Positions 26,542 through 36,337 of a DNA stretch of 64,000 nucleotides are shown piece after piece (the stretch's first letter is position 1; every line of letters starts with the position of its first letter). The stretch is from positions 1,364,001-1,428,000 of the forward strand of contig NZ_CP059851.1 of assembly GCF_014117445.1 (NCBI RefSeq), in the 5' to 3' direction. The notes beneath the pieces are model-generated. The model was not told the origin of the DNA. It worked only from the letters and a program-made list of their open reading frames with translations, and did not search any database. This stretch comes from Sandaracinobacteroides saxicola. Lineage in GTDB: Bacteria > Pseudomonadota > Alphaproteobacteria > Sphingomonadales > Sphingomonadaceae. Both the position numbers and the translations under genes were made by a program.

Positions 26542-29136
26542 ATGATGCTGATGGGCCGTCTGTCGCTGATACCGCTGCTGCTTGCCGGGGCCGCGCATGC
26601 GCCCCTGGCGGCCCAGAATGCGGGCGCCGCCGATGACGAGACCATCGTGGTGACCGGCAGCCGCATCCGCCGCACCGTCAACACCGATGCCAACCCTGTC
26701 ACCACGCTGGGCCAGGCGGAATTCCAGGACAAGGGGCTGGTGCAGGCCGAGGATCTGCTGCGGTCGATTCCCGGCAACCGGTCGTCGTTCAACTCGCCCA
26801 ACACCACGGGAAGCCCCTATACCGTCGGCACCGCCCAGGTGAACCTGCGCGGCCTGGGGCTGTCATCGACGCTGACCCTGATCAACGGCCGCCGGCAGGT
26901 GGTCTCGCCGATCCCCACCGACGACGGGTCGAGCTTCGTCGACATCAACACCATCCCGCTGATCATGGTCGAGCGGCTGGAGGTGCTGCAGGACGGCGCC
27001 GCGGCGCTCTATGGCTCCGATGCCATCGCGGGCGTCGCCAACTTCATCATGCGCCGGAAGATGAACGGGCTGGAGGCGCGCGCCGGCTATCAGACAACCA
27101 CCACGAACGGGCAGGGCGACTTCACCGCCGGGCTGGTGGGCGGCACCAGTTTCGGCACGGTCGACATCGTCGCCGGCGTCGAATATCTGAAGCGCACCCC
27201 GCTCGCCATGGCGGACCGCGGCTTCACCAGCGGCAAGATCCGCTCGGCGCTGGGCTTTCCCGGCGCCTTCCAGCAGCCGGGGCGGCCGCTGCCGACCATC
27301 GATCCCAACTGCGCCGCGGCGGGCGGCATCCCCACGGTGATCGTGCCGGCGGCGAACCTCGGCTTCTGCAGCCAGGACCTGACGAACAATTTCGACATCA
27401 TCTCGCCGGAGGAGCGCGTCACCGCCTATGCGACGCTGAACGCCGACTTGGGCAGCGCCACGCTCTACGGCGAAATCGGCTTTGCCGACAATAGCGCCAA
27501 GGTCCGGTCCTCCAACTTCTCCAACCTGAAATTCCCCACCGTGCCGGCGACCAATCCCGGCAACCTCGTTGCCAATGGCGGCTTCGGCGTGCCGATCGTC
27601 TATTATGGCCGGCCGCTCGGCAACCAGGGCGATGTCAACCAGCGCCGCAAGAGCGAGATGCTGCGCCTGGTCGGTGGCATCCGCGGCGACGTCGGCGGCA
27701 ACTGGAATTATGATGTCAGCTACGCCTATTCGCAGCAGCGCTTCAACGTCGATGGCGTCACCGATACCAAGGCCGACCGGTTCAACGCGGCGCTCAACTG
27801 CCAGGGCGGACCGCAGAACAACCTCTGCTTCAACCCCTTCGGTTCGTCGGTCACCAACCCCGCGCTGGCCAACAGCCAGGCGGTGATCGACGATATCCGC
27901 GCCGACAGTTTCCGCCGCTACTTCGCCCGCATGCACTCGGTCGAGGCGGTGGTCACGGGCACGTTGTTCGAATTGCCGGCCGGCCCGGTCGGCATCGCCA
28001 TCGGCGGGCAATATCGCCGCGAATCGCTGCGTTTCGCCTCCGACCGCGATGCCCAGACTGGCAATCTCGTCTTCATCTTCACCGGTCCCGATTTCCAGAC
28101 CAGCCGCAGCATCTACGCCGGCTTCGGCGAGCTCGCCGTGCCGCTGGCGCGCGGCCTCGACCTGCAACTGGCCGCGCGCTATGAGAAATACAGTGGCGGC
28201 GGCGGCGACAGTTTCGATCCCAAGGCCTCGCTGCGCTGGGAGGCGGCGCCCTGGCTGACGCTGCGCGGCTCCATCGGCACCAGTTTCCGCGCGCCATACC
28301 TGTCGCAGACCACCACCATCACCACGATCAACGAAAGCATCAGCGATCCGCTCAATCCCGCCCCGATCGGCTTCTTCCGCGCCGTCGTCACCGTGCCGGC
28401 GCCGCTGAAACCGGAAAGCGCCACCAACTACAACCTTGGCATCATCTTCAATCCGGTGCCGCGGCTGCGCCTGTCGGTCGATTACTGGCGCTACGACTAT
28501 CGCGACATCATCGTGAAACAGAATGCCCAGGCGCTGGTGACAGCCAACCCGCGCGATCCGCGCATCATCCGGCCCCTGGGGCCGACCGGGCCGATCGCGC
28601 AGATCCTCGTCAGCTTCGAAAACCGCCGCGCCGTGCTGACCGACGGTTTCGACATCGCCGCCAGCCTGGACAACGACCTCGGCGGTGGCGTCGATCTCAA
28701 CCTGCTGCTGCGTGCCAACTACATCAACCAGTATCGCACCGACATCGGCCAGGGCGAGCAGGACCTCGCCGGCCTGCGCAACTTCCAGAATTTCGCCCGC
28801 GCGCTGCCCCGCTGGCGCGGCAACCTGACCGGCACGCTGGGCTTCGGCAGCAGCAAGCTGATCACCACCGTCAACTATATCGACAGCTACCGCGAGAATG
28901 TGCTGCCGGCGAGCTCCCCGGTGAACGGCTTCAAGATCGGCGCCGTGGCCACGGTCGACGTGCAATACAGCGTCGACATCGGCAAGTGGAACACCAACCT
29001 CGCCATCGGCGGCACCAACATCTTCGGCAAGAAGCCGCCGGCCGTCGCCGCGCCCGGCGACCTGCAGGGCTTCGACCGCCTGACGCACGACCCGCGCGGT
29101 GCCCTGGTCTATGCCCGGCTGGTGCAGAAGTTCTGA
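26542..29136 (+). CDS. TonB-dependent receptor
   Basis: An 864-residue outer-membrane receptor. Signal peptide (RLSLIPLLLAGAAHAPLAAQ), TonB box ETIVVTGSRIRR, plug with VNLRGLGLSSTLTLINGRR and VERLEVLQDGAAALYGSDAIAGVANFIMRR, and a barrel ending LVYARLVQKF. The TGSRIRR/INGRR/DGAAALYGSDAIAGV pattern marks the subfamily shared with the partial receptor at the window end. ATG 26542 has an AGGGAGG ribosome site. It is divergent from the P450/PhyH operon, so it probably imports that operon's substrate. Confidence 0.95.
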   Translation: MMLMGRLSLIPLLLAGAAHAPLAAQNAGAADDETIVVTGSRIRRTVNTDANPVTTLGQAEFQDKGLVQAEDLLRSIPGNRSSFNSPNTTGSPYTVGTAQVNLRGLGLSSTLTLINGRRQVVSPIPTDDGSSFVDINTIPLIMVERLEVLQDGAAALYGSDAIAGVANFIMRRKMNGLEARAGYQTTTTNGQGDFTAGLVGGTSFGTVDIVAGVEYLKRTPLAMADRGFTSGKIRSALGFPGAFQQPGRPLPTIDPNCAAAGGIPTVIVPAANLGFCSQDLTNNFDIISPEERVTAYATLNADLGSATLYGEIGFADNSAKVRSSNFSNLKFPTVPATNPGNLVANGGFGVPIVYYGRPLGNQGDVNQRRKSEMLRLVGGIRGDVGGNWNYDVSYAYSQQRFNVDGVTDTKADRFNAALNCQGGPQNNLCFNPFGSSVTNPALANSQAVIDDIRADSFRRYFARMHSVEAVVTGTLFELPAGPVGIAIGGQYRRESLRFASDRDAQTGNLVFIFTGPDFQTSRSIYAGFGELAVPLARGLDLQLAARYEKYSGGGGDSFDPKASLRWEAAPWLTLRGSIGTSFRAPYLSQTTTITTINESISDPLNPAPIGFFRAVVTVPAPLKPESATNYNLGIIFNPVPRLRLSVDYWRYDYRDIIVKQNAQALVTANPRDPRIIRPLGPTGPIAQILVSFENRRAVLTDGFDIAASLDNDLGGGVDLNLLLRANYINQYRTDIGQGEQDLAGLRNFQNFARALPRWRGNLTGTLGFGSSKLITTVNYIDSYRENVLPASSPVNGFKIGAVATVDVQYSVDIGKWNTNLAIGGTNIFGKKPPAVAAPGDLQGFDRLTHDPRGALVYARLVQKF

Positions 29137-29145
29137 CGCCCCCCG

Positions 29146-29751
29146 GTGCCCCTGTTCGAGCTGCGCTGCTATACGCTGGAGGGTGACGGACCGTCGCGGG
29201 TGGTGGAGCGCCTGCGCGATCACATGCCGCCGCTGTTCGCACGCCATGGCTTCGCGCCGGTGGCCCAGTGGATGCTGTCAGGGGTTTCAGGCGATGTCGC
29301 ACCGGGGCGGCTGCTGCCCCCCTTGCCTGCGTTCGTCTGGATGCTGGCCTGGCGCGACCATGCCGCGCGCGCCGCGGCGTTCGCCGGCCTCTATGCCGAT
29401 CCCGGCTTCGCGGACGCCCGCCGCGCCACCGAGCCGAACGGCCCCTGGCTGACCGCCATGCACATCCTGTTCCTGCGGCCCACCCCCGCGCATCCCGCTG
29501 CCGGCAAGCCCATACCGCTCGGCGGGCAGCTGTTGCTGATGAACGAACGCCGCCCCGGCGCGCCGCTACCTCCGCCGCTCGAGGGGCCGCAGCTGCTCGC
29601 GCATCTGGAGGTCGAATCCGGCTGGCGCCTGCCCACAAGCATCACCCTGACCACCCGGTCGCAGGATGACGCCCTGTCCGCCGCCGACGCCGTGTGGCAC
29701 CTTGCGCCCCTGCCACATCAACCGATGATTGCCGGCCTTTATCCCGGCTGA
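29146..29751 (+). CDS. NIPSNAP family protein
   Basis: A 201-residue protein. It starts with a GTG (29146), nine bases after the receptor stop. FELRCYTLEGDGPSRVVERLRDHMPPLFARHGF and FVWMLAWRDHAARAAAFAGLYADPGFADAR are the dimeric ferredoxin-like alpha/beta barrel pattern of NIPSNAP. The family has no agreed reaction; members often accompany degradation genes. It overlaps the convergent TetR gene by about 13 bases. Confidence 0.85.
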   Translation: MPLFELRCYTLEGDGPSRVVERLRDHMPPLFARHGFAPVAQWMLSGVSGDVAPGRLLPPLPAFVWMLAWRDHAARAAAFAGLYADPGFADARRATEPNGPWLTAMHILFLRPTPAHPAAGKPIPLGGQLLLMNERRPGAPLPPPLEGPQLLAHLEVESGWRLPTSITLTTRSQDDALSAADAVWHLAPLPHQPMIAGLYPG

Positions 29752-30383
29752 CGCAACAACCCGTTCAGCATCAGGTCCACCAGCAGGTCCGCCTGCCGTT
29801 CCACCACCTCCGCATCGAAGGGCGAACGGCCCAGCAGCCGCTCGGTCAGCGGCGCCAGGTTGAACAGCATGGCGCCCGCCGAATGCGCCGCCAGCATCGA
29901 CAGCCAGGGGTCATGCGGCTTCAGCACACCGGCCTCGATCCCCTCCTCGAAAATCTGGCGATAGAGGCTGTAGCTGGGTTTCAGCCAGGTTTCGAACAGC
30001 CAGTCGAACCGCGCGCCGCCCGCCGTCCCCTCGGTCAGGATTACCCGTCCCAGTTCCGGATGCCGCGCCGAGGTATGGACGAAACGGCGCAGCACCACCT
30101 TAAGCCGGTTGGCGATGTCCAGGTCCTTGTACGCCGCCTGATCCACCAGCGCGCGCACGCCGACGCGGGAGAACAGCCGCTCCATCGCCGCCCGCCACAT
30201 CGCTTCCTTGGTTTCGAAATGATAGAGGATCAGCGACTGCGAAATGCCCACCCCCTGGGCGATCGCCGCCGTCGAGACGCCATCGAAGCCCAGGCGGCTG
30301 AACCGGTCCAGCGCGACCTCCAGGATTTCATCGCGTGCCGCAACGGGCGCCTTGCCGGCGCGGGATGATCGTCGTTCAGCCAT
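29739..30383 (-). CDS. TetR/AcrR family transcriptional regulator
   Basis: A 214-residue repressor. Helix-turn-helix: EILEVALDRFSRLGFDGVSTAAIAQGVGISQSLILYHFETKEAMWRAA (about residues 19-66). A C-terminal ligand domain follows. The ATG at 30383 is preferred to a GTG two codons upstream. It is convergent with the receptor-NIPSNAP pair, and is the only regulator in this cluster, so it likely controls the divergent promoter at 26362-26541. Confidence 0.9.
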   Translation of the reverse strand: MAERRSSRAGKAPVAARDEILEVALDRFSRLGFDGVSTAAIAQGVGISQSLILYHFETKEAMWRAAMERLFSRVGVRALVDQAAYKDLDIANRLKVVLRRFVHTSARHPELGRVILTEGTAGGARFDWLFETWLKPSYSLYRQIFEEGIEAGVLKPHDPWLSMLAAHSAGAMLFNLAPLTERLLGRSPFDAEVVERQADLLVDLMLNGLLRQPG

Positions 30384-30413
30384 TGGCACGGCATAATCAG
30401 AAAAGCAGAACTG

Positions 30414-31106
30414 TCAATCAGGGCCGGCACCGTCGGCCAGCGGCGGCGACAGCCGATACCCCACCCCCGGCTCGTTGACGATCAACCGCGGCCGCGCCGG
30501 ATCCTTTTCCAGTTTCTGCCGCAGGCCGCGCATGGTGACCCGCAGATATTCCACGTCGCCCAGATGCGCCGGCCCCCAGACGGCACGCAGCAGGTGCACA
30601 TGCGTAAGCACCTTGCCGGCATGCCCCGCCAGTTCCGCCAGCAGCGTGAACTCCTTCCGCGTCAGCTTCACCTCCTGCCCGCCGAGCGTTACGCGATGCG
30701 CGGCAAGGTCGACAGTGACGGCGCCCGCGCTGACAAGGCCGGCCGCGGCCCTGCCCTGGTGGCGCAGCGCGGTGCGGACACGGGCCAGCAACTCCTCGGT
30801 GTCGAAAGGCTTGGTGACATAATCGTCGGCCCCCAGGTCGAGCGCCGCGACCTTTTCCGCGGTGGTGTCGCGCGCGGTCACCACCACCACCGCCAGCCCG
30901 CGTGCTTTCAGGAGCGGGACAAGCTCGATCCCGTCGCGGTCGGGCAGGCCAAGGTCGAGCACGGCGAGCGCGACCGGCGGCTGACCGAGGCGCAGCGCGG
31001 CGGCGGCGTCACCGGCTTCGGCCACATCATAGCCCACCCGCGCGAGCGCGCCGCGCAGCAGCCGGCGGATCGCGGGCTCATCATCCACGACCAGGATGCG
31101 CGTCAT
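30414..31106 (-). CDS. kdpE: KdpE, response regulator of potassium transport
   Basis: A 230-residue OmpR-type regulator. The receiver domain has the acidic pair VVDDE and phospho-acceptor Asp51 in LAVLDLGLPDRDG, with Lys in DYVTKPFD. The C-terminal winged helix spans about residues 130-225 (VKLTRKEFTLLAEL, YLRVTMRGLRQKLE). It overlaps kdpD by four bases. Phosphorylated KdpE switches on kdpFABC; tandem boxes upstream of kdpF are candidate sites. Confidence 0.96.
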   Translation of the reverse strand: MTRILVVDDEPAIRRLLRGALARVGYDVAEAGDAAAALRLGQPPVALAVLDLGLPDRDGIELVPLLKARGLAVVVVTARDTTAEKVAALDLGADDYVTKPFDTEELLARVRTALRHQGRAAAGLVSAGAVTVDLAAHRVTLGGQEVKLTRKEFTLLAELAGHAGKVLTHVHLLRAVWGPAHLGDVEYLRVTMRGLRQKLEKDPARPRLIVNEPGVGYRLSPPLADGAGPD

Positions 31107-33736
31107 GCCGATGGCACCGGATGCAGCAGGGCAGGGGGCCAGGCGATGGCGAAGCAGGCGCCGCCGCCGGCCCGGTCCGTCGCCAGCACGGCAAGACCCA
31201 TGGCCTCGGCAAAGCCCTTGACGATCGCCAGGCCCAGGCCGCTGCCGCCGCTGCGGTCGTCACCTTCGATTCTCGTGAAACGCTCGAACAGATGTTCGCG
31301 CTGTCCCGGTGGCAGCCCCGGCCCCTCGTCTTCGATCCGCAGTTCGACACCGTCGCCAGCGGCGGCACGCACGAAGATGGCGGTGCCGGCGGGGGCGAAC
31401 TTCGCCGCGTTGATCAACAGGTTGACCAGAACATGGTGCAGCAGGCGCGGATCGGCGGCAACCAGTGGCAGGTCGACGGGAACCTCGATCACCAGCCGGT
31501 GCGCCGCCAGCTCCACGGTCAGTTCACCGACGGCGCTGCCGACCGCGTCGGTCAGGTCCAGCGGCTCGGGGCGGACGCGGACGGCCCCGGCATCGAGCCG
31601 CGTCATCTCGACCAGATTGTCGAACAGCCGCGCCAGCCGGCGCGATTCCGAACGCAGCAGCCGCGAATCCTCGCAATCGCCATGGCGCGCCGCCAGCGCG
31701 TCGGCGGTGGCCACCACCGCGGTCAACGGCGTTTTCAGGTCATGCCCCATCGAGGCGACCAGCGTGGTGCGCAGCTCGTCGCGCTGGCGCAGCACGCTGA
31801 CGTCGCGCGCCTCGGCTTCCAGCTTCAGCCGTTCCTGCGCCAGCGCGGCCTGGCCCAGCATCGTCGTGAACAGCACGCGCCGTTCCGGCGGCACGGCGTC
31901 CCCCGCGTCGCGCGCGATCCCCAGCACCGCCAGAACGCCGAGCGAGGTGGCCAGCGGATGGAACTGCCATTCGCTGCCGGTCAGCGTGCCGGTGGCCCGC
32001 CCGCTCGCCTCGCCCCGCGCAAAGGCCCAGTCGATCGCGGCACTGTCGATCGGGCTCAGCACCGGCAGGTCCGGCGCGCCGGCCACGGCTTCGTGCCGCC
32101 CCTGCCGCATCACCAGGAACACGGTGTTCGCATCGAACAGGGCGGCAATTTCCTCGCAGATCACGGCGGCGGTCGCGGCTTCGTCGGAAACGGCCGCCAG
32201 TCGCTGCCCGAACGTGGCAAGGGCGGCATTCTCCGTCGCCGTGCGCGCGCCGATATTCGCTTCGCGCCGCACCCGGCCCGCCAGCTGGCTGGCGACCACC
32301 GATACCACCACCAGCACGAACAGGGTGATGATGTTCTGCGGATTGGCAATGGTGAAGGTATAGAGCGGCGGCAGGAAGAAAAAGTTATAGGCGAGTGCGG
32401 CGGCAAGGCTGGCGACCAGCGAGGGTCGCAGGCCGAACAGCGTGGCGGTAACGATGATCGGCAGCAGGAAAAGCAGGTCCACCGCGTTCGATCCCATCAC
32501 GCGGCCCAGGCCGACCGCGGCGGCGGTGGTCAATGCCACCAGCACAAGGCCCGCCGCGATGCCGCCGAACGGGATCGGCCGGCGCGTCGCGCTCCCCCGG
32601 CTGCCCGCCGGTTCGGCGATGGGCACGACATGCACGGCAACGCCTGCCAGATCGCGCACCAGCCGGTCCACCACCGATCCATGCCGCAGTTCGAACCACC
32701 AGGACCGGCGCTGCTTGCCGATCACCAGCGTGGTCGCCCGCATCGCGCCCAGCTGCTGGCGCAGCCCGACATCGACCGACGCCGCCGGCACCGTGGTGAT
32801 CGCCGCGCCAAGGCTGGCGGCAAGGTCGAGCGTGGCCGCCATCCGGGCACGTGCCTCCGCGCCCAGCGTGGCGGTTCGCGGCGTCTCCACCACCAGCGCG
32901 CTCCAGCTTGCCCGCAACCCGTCCGCCAGCCGTTTGGCGGTGCGCACCAGGATTTCATCACCGGGCTGATCACCGATGGCGACAACCAGCCGTTCCCCGC
33001 CCTTCCAGGTGCCCGCCGCCCCGGTGGTATCGACATGGTCGATCAGCGCGCGGTCGACGATCATGGCCGCCCGCCGCAGCGCCAGCTCCCGCAGCGCCGA
33101 CAAATTGGCCTTGGTGAAGAAATTGTCGAGCGCGCGCGCCGCCTCGCCGGGCACATAGACCTTGCCCGCCTTCAACCGCGCGATCAGCTCGTCCGGCGGC
33201 AGGTCGACCAGCTCGAGGTCGGCATCCTCCAGCAGCGCATCGGGCACCGTCTCGCGCACCCTGATGTGCGTGAAGCTGGCAACGACATCGTTCAGGCTTT
33301 CGATATGCTGGACATTCAGCGTGGTCAGCACGTCGATGCCCGCGTCCCGCAGCTCCTCGATATCCTGCCAGCGCTTGGGATGGCGGCTGCCCGTCACATT
33401 GCTGTGGGCCAGCTCGTCGATCAGCGCCAGCTGCGGCCGGCGCGCCAGCATGCCGTCCAGGTCGAACTCCGCGAGGCTGTGGCCCTGATGCGCAACCATG
33501 TGCCGCGGCAGGATCTCGAACGGCGCAAGCAGCGCCTCCGTCTCGGCCCGCCCGTGCGTTTCCGCCACCCCCACGACAACATCGCGCCCCGCCTTCAGCG
33601 CGTCCGCGCCTTCACGCAGCATCTCGAACGTCTTGCCGACGCCCGGCGCCGCGCCCAGGATGATCTTCAGCCGCCCGCGCCCCTCGCGCTTCGCCGCCTT
33701 CAGCAGGTTATCGGGCGAGGGGCGTTGGTCCGTCAT
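31103..33736 (-). CDS. kdpD: KdpD, sensor histidine kinase
   Basis: An 877-residue inner-membrane sensor. Order: KdpD N-terminal domain with Walker A GAAPGVGKT (28-36) and DELAHSN, a universal-stress-type domain (ERLVVAIGDQPGDEILVRTAKRLA, about 250-360), four membrane helices (about 395-500), a GAF-like region, then the kinase: phospho-accepting His near residue 665 in SMGHDLKTPL, and ATP-binding N, G1 and G2 boxes (INAAKFAPAG, IEDEGPGLPP, GSGLGLAIVKG). It senses low potassium or turgor and phosphorylates KdpE. Confidence 0.96.
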   Translation of the reverse strand: MTDQRPSPDNLLKAAKREGRGRLKIILGAAPGVGKTFEMLREGADALKAGRDVVVGVAETHGRAETEALLAPFEILPRHMVAHQGHSLAEFDLDGMLARRPQLALIDELAHSNVTGSRHPKRWQDIEELRDAGIDVLTTLNVQHIESLNDVVASFTHIRVRETVPDALLEDADLELVDLPPDELIARLKAGKVYVPGEAARALDNFFTKANLSALRELALRRAAMIVDRALIDHVDTTGAAGTWKGGERLVVAIGDQPGDEILVRTAKRLADGLRASWSALVVETPRTATLGAEARARMAATLDLAASLGAAITTVPAASVDVGLRQQLGAMRATTLVIGKQRRSWWFELRHGSVVDRLVRDLAGVAVHVVPIAEPAGSRGSATRRPIPFGGIAAGLVLVALTTAAAVGLGRVMGSNAVDLLFLLPIIVTATLFGLRPSLVASLAAALAYNFFFLPPLYTFTIANPQNIITLFVLVVVSVVASQLAGRVRREANIGARTATENAALATFGQRLAAVSDEAATAAVICEEIAALFDANTVFLVMRQGRHEAVAGAPDLPVLSPIDSAAIDWAFARGEASGRATGTLTGSEWQFHPLATSLGVLAVLGIARDAGDAVPPERRVLFTTMLGQAALAQERLKLEAEARDVSVLRQRDELRTTLVASMGHDLKTPLTAVVATADALAARHGDCEDSRLLRSESRRLARLFDNLVEMTRLDAGAVRVRPEPLDLTDAVGSAVGELTVELAAHRLVIEVPVDLPLVAADPRLLHHVLVNLLINAAKFAPAGTAIFVRAAAGDGVELRIEDEGPGLPPGQREHLFERFTRIEGDDRSGGSGLGLAIVKGFAEAMGLAVLATDRAGGGACFAIAWPPALLHPVPSA

Positions 33737-34317
33737 CGCCCCTGGTTAGCGGACAGGGCATCCAGCTGTCGATTGAGAAGCAGCACATTGACCCGGGGCT
33801 CGCCGATGATGCCGAACAGCGGCTGGTCGACATTTCGCCGCACCAGCGCCTCGACGCTTTCCCTGGGCAGCCCGCGCGCCCCCGCCACCCGCGCCACCTG
33901 CACCAGCGCCGCCGCCGGGCTGATGTCGGGGTCAAGCCCGGAGGCGCTGGTGGTGACCAGGTCGGCGGGAACGGCCGCCGCCATGGCATCGTCGGCAACC
34001 CGCCCGGCGATGGCATCGCGCAGGTCCCGCGATCCGGGCGCCAGGTTGGTCGCGGCCGACGCGCTGGCATCATAGCCGTGCTTGCCTGCCGCCGACGGGC
34101 GCGGATGGAAATAATCGGCGCGGGCGAAATTCTGCCCGATCAGCGCCGATCCCACGATCCGTTCGCCGTCGCGCACCAGGCTGCCGTTCGCCGCCGCCGG
34201 CATCGCGGCCTGCGCGATGGCCGTGACCAGCGCCGGATAGGCCAGCCCGGTCAGCAGCGTCAGCAGCAGCAGCAGGACGATGGCCGGACGCAGCGCGCGG
34301 GTAACTTCAGTGAACAT
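33733..34317 (-). CDS. kdpC: KdpC, potassium-transporting ATPase subunit C
   Basis: A 194-residue subunit with one N-terminal membrane helix (AIVLLLLLTLLTGLAYPALVTAIAQAA), then GSLVRDGERIVGSALIGQNF, YFHPRPSAAGKHGYDASASAATNLAP and a C-terminal VNVLLLNRQLD. The periplasmic part stabilises the KdpFABC complex and raises ATP affinity of KdpB. It overlaps kdpD by four bases and follows kdpB by 11. Confidence 0.95.
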   Translation of the reverse strand: MFTEVTRALRPAIVLLLLLTLLTGLAYPALVTAIAQAAMPAAANGSLVRDGERIVGSALIGQNFARADYFHPRPSAAGKHGYDASASAATNLAPGSRDLRDAIAGRVADDAMAAAVPADLVTTSASGLDPDISPAAALVQVARVAGARGLPRESVEALVRRNVDQPLFGIIGEPRVNVLLLNRQLDALSANQGR

Positions 34318-34328
34318 CGAAAAACTCC

Positions 34329-36326
34329 TCAGACCAGGTGCAGGCCGCCGACCAGCAGGTCGATCAGCTTGATGCCGATGAAGGGCGCGACGATCCCGCC
34401 CAGGCCATAGATGCCGAGATTGCGCGCCAGCAGCGTGCCCGCCGGGGCAGGGTGGTAGCGCACGCCCTTCAGCGCAAGCGGGACGAGCGCGGGAATGATC
34501 AGCGCGTTGAAGATGATGGCCGACAGGATCGCGCTCTGCGGGCTGGCCAGCCCCATCACATTGAGGGCCGCCATGCCGGGATAGAGCGCGACGAAGATCG
34601 CCGGCAGGATCGCGAAATATTTGGCGACATCGTTCGAGATCGAGAAGGTGGTGAGCGCGCCCCGCGTCATCAGCAGCTGTTTCCCCAGGCCGACGATCTC
34701 AATCAGCTTCGTCGGATCGCTGTCCAGATCGACCATGTTGCCGGCCTCCCGCGCCGCCTGCGTGCCGCTGTTCATCGCCACGCCCACGTCCGATTGCGCC
34801 AGCGCCGGCGCATCGTTCGTGCCGTCGCCGCACATCGCCACCAGCTTGCCGCCTGCCTGCTCCCGGCGGATCAGCATCAGCTTGTCCTCGGGCGTCGCCT
34901 CGGCGAGGAAATCGTCGACCCCGCTCTCCGCGGCGATGCTGGCGGCGGTCAGCGAATTGTCGCCGGTGATCATCACCGTGCGGATGCCCATCCGGCGCAG
35001 CTCGCTAAAGCGCTCGCGAATGCCCGCCTTCAGCACATCGTTCAGCCGGACCACGCCCAGCAGCCGCCGGCCATCGGCGACCGCCAGCGGCGTCGCCCCC
35101 TGGCGCGCGATGTCATCGGCCAGGCGGCGCAGCTCGGCGGCGCCAACGGTCGCCTCGGTGCGCCGCAGCACCGCATCGACCGCGCCCTTCAGGATAACGC
35201 GCTCGCCGACCTGCACCCCCGAAACGCGCGTGTGCGAGGAAAACCCGATCGGCTCCGCATCGGCGGGCATCGCTTCGCCGTCCCCGGCAAGCATCACGAT
35301 CGACCGGCCTTCGGGCGTTTCGTCCGCCAGGCTGGCCAGCCGCGCCGCCGCCGCCAGCTCGGCCGGGCCCACACCCGCCAGCGGCAGGAAGGCGGTCGCC
35401 TGCCGGTCGCCGATGGTGATGGTGCCGGTCTTGTCGATCAGCAGCGTGTCGATGTCCCCCGCCGCCTCCACCGCGCGCCCCGATTTCGCCAGCACGTTGA
35501 ACCGCACCAGCCGGTCCATCCCGGCGATGCCGATCGCCGACAGCAGCGCCGAAATCGTCGTCGGGATCAGCGTGACGAACAGCGCGACCAGGACCGGCAC
35601 CGCGATGTTGCCGCCGGCATAGCTGGCAAAGGCCGGCAGCGTGCCGACCGCGATCAGGAAGATCAGCGTCAGCCCCGCCAGCAGGATGGTCAGCGCGATC
35701 TCGTTCGGCGTCTTCTGCCGGCTCGCCCCCTCCACCAGCGCGATCATGCGGTCCAGGAAGCCCTGGCCCTGCGCCGCCGTCACCCGCACCACCAGCCGGT
35801 CGGCGATCACCCGCGTGCCCGCCGTCACCGCCGAACGGTCGCCGCCGGCCTCGCGGATCACGGGCGCCGATTCGCCGGTGATCGCCGCCTCGTTGACGCT
35901 CGCCACCCCCTCCACCACCTCGCCGTCGGCGGGGATCAGATCGCCGGTCCCCACATGCACCAGGTCGCCGACCTTCAGCGTTGCCGCATCGACGACGCGA
36001 CCGTCGGGCAGGCGCGCGGTCAGCTCCGCCTTGGCGCTGCGCAGCGACGCCGCCTGCGCCTTGCCGCGCCCCTCCGCCAGCGCCTCGGCGAAATTCCCGA
36101 ACAGCACGGTCAGCCACAGCCAGAACACCAGCTGCCCCTCGAACGCCGGGCTGCCGCTGCCCGTCACGATGCCCTTCACCAGCAGCAGGGTGGAGAGCGC
36201 GGCGACAACAGCCGTCACGAACATCACCGGGTTGCGCACCAGCACGCGGGGATCGAGCTTGCCAAAGGCATCGCGCGCGGCCGCCGACAGCAGCGGTCCG
36301 GTGAACAGGGAAGGGGCGTTCGTCAT
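34329..36326 (-). CDS. kdpB: KdpB, potassium-transporting P-type ATPase subunit B
   Basis: A 665-residue P-type ATPase. [10 protein letters not shown] holds phosphorylated Asp298; TGESAPV is the actuator loop (TGES); [26 protein letters not shown] is the hinge motif. Membrane helices flank these. Length is close to E. coli KdpB. It hydrolyses ATP to drive potassium through KdpA. Confidence 0.97.
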   Translation of the reverse strand: MTNAPSLFTGPLLSAAARDAFGKLDPRVLVRNPVMFVTAVVAALSTLLLVKGIVTGSGSPAFEGQLVFWLWLTVLFGNFAEALAEGRGKAQAASLRSAKAELTARLPDGRVVDAATLKVGDLVHVGTGDLIPADGEVVEGVASVNEAAITGESAPVIREAGGDRSAVTAGTRVIADRLVVRVTAAQGQGFLDRMIALVEGASRQKTPNEIALTILLAGLTLIFLIAVGTLPAFASYAGGNIAVPVLVALFVTLIPTTISALLSAIGIAGMDRLVRFNVLAKSGRAVEAAGDIDTLLIDKTGTITIGDRQATAFLPLAGVGPAELAAAARLASLADETPEGRSIVMLAGDGEAMPADAEPIGFSSHTRVSGVQVGERVILKGAVDAVLRRTEATVGAAELRRLADDIARQGATPLAVADGRRLLGVVRLNDVLKAGIRERFSELRRMGIRTVMITGDNSLTAASIAAESGVDDFLAEATPEDKLMLIRREQAGGKLVAMCGDGTNDAPALAQSDVGVAMNSGTQAAREAGNMVDLDSDPTKLIEIVGLGKQLLMTRGALTTFSISNDVAKYFAILPAIFVALYPGMAALNVMGLASPQSAILSAIIFNALIIPALVPLALKGVRYHPAPAGTLLARNLGIYGLGGIVAPFIGIKLIDLLVGGLHLV

Positions 36327-36337
36327 GAAGGATTGGC

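Noticed and set aside
30902-34075. A 1057-codon open frame on the plus strand across kdpE, kdpD and kdpC
   Set aside because: It is antisense to kdpD and its neighbours, whose domains are unmistakable, and its translation is repetitive His/Arg/Gln-rich.
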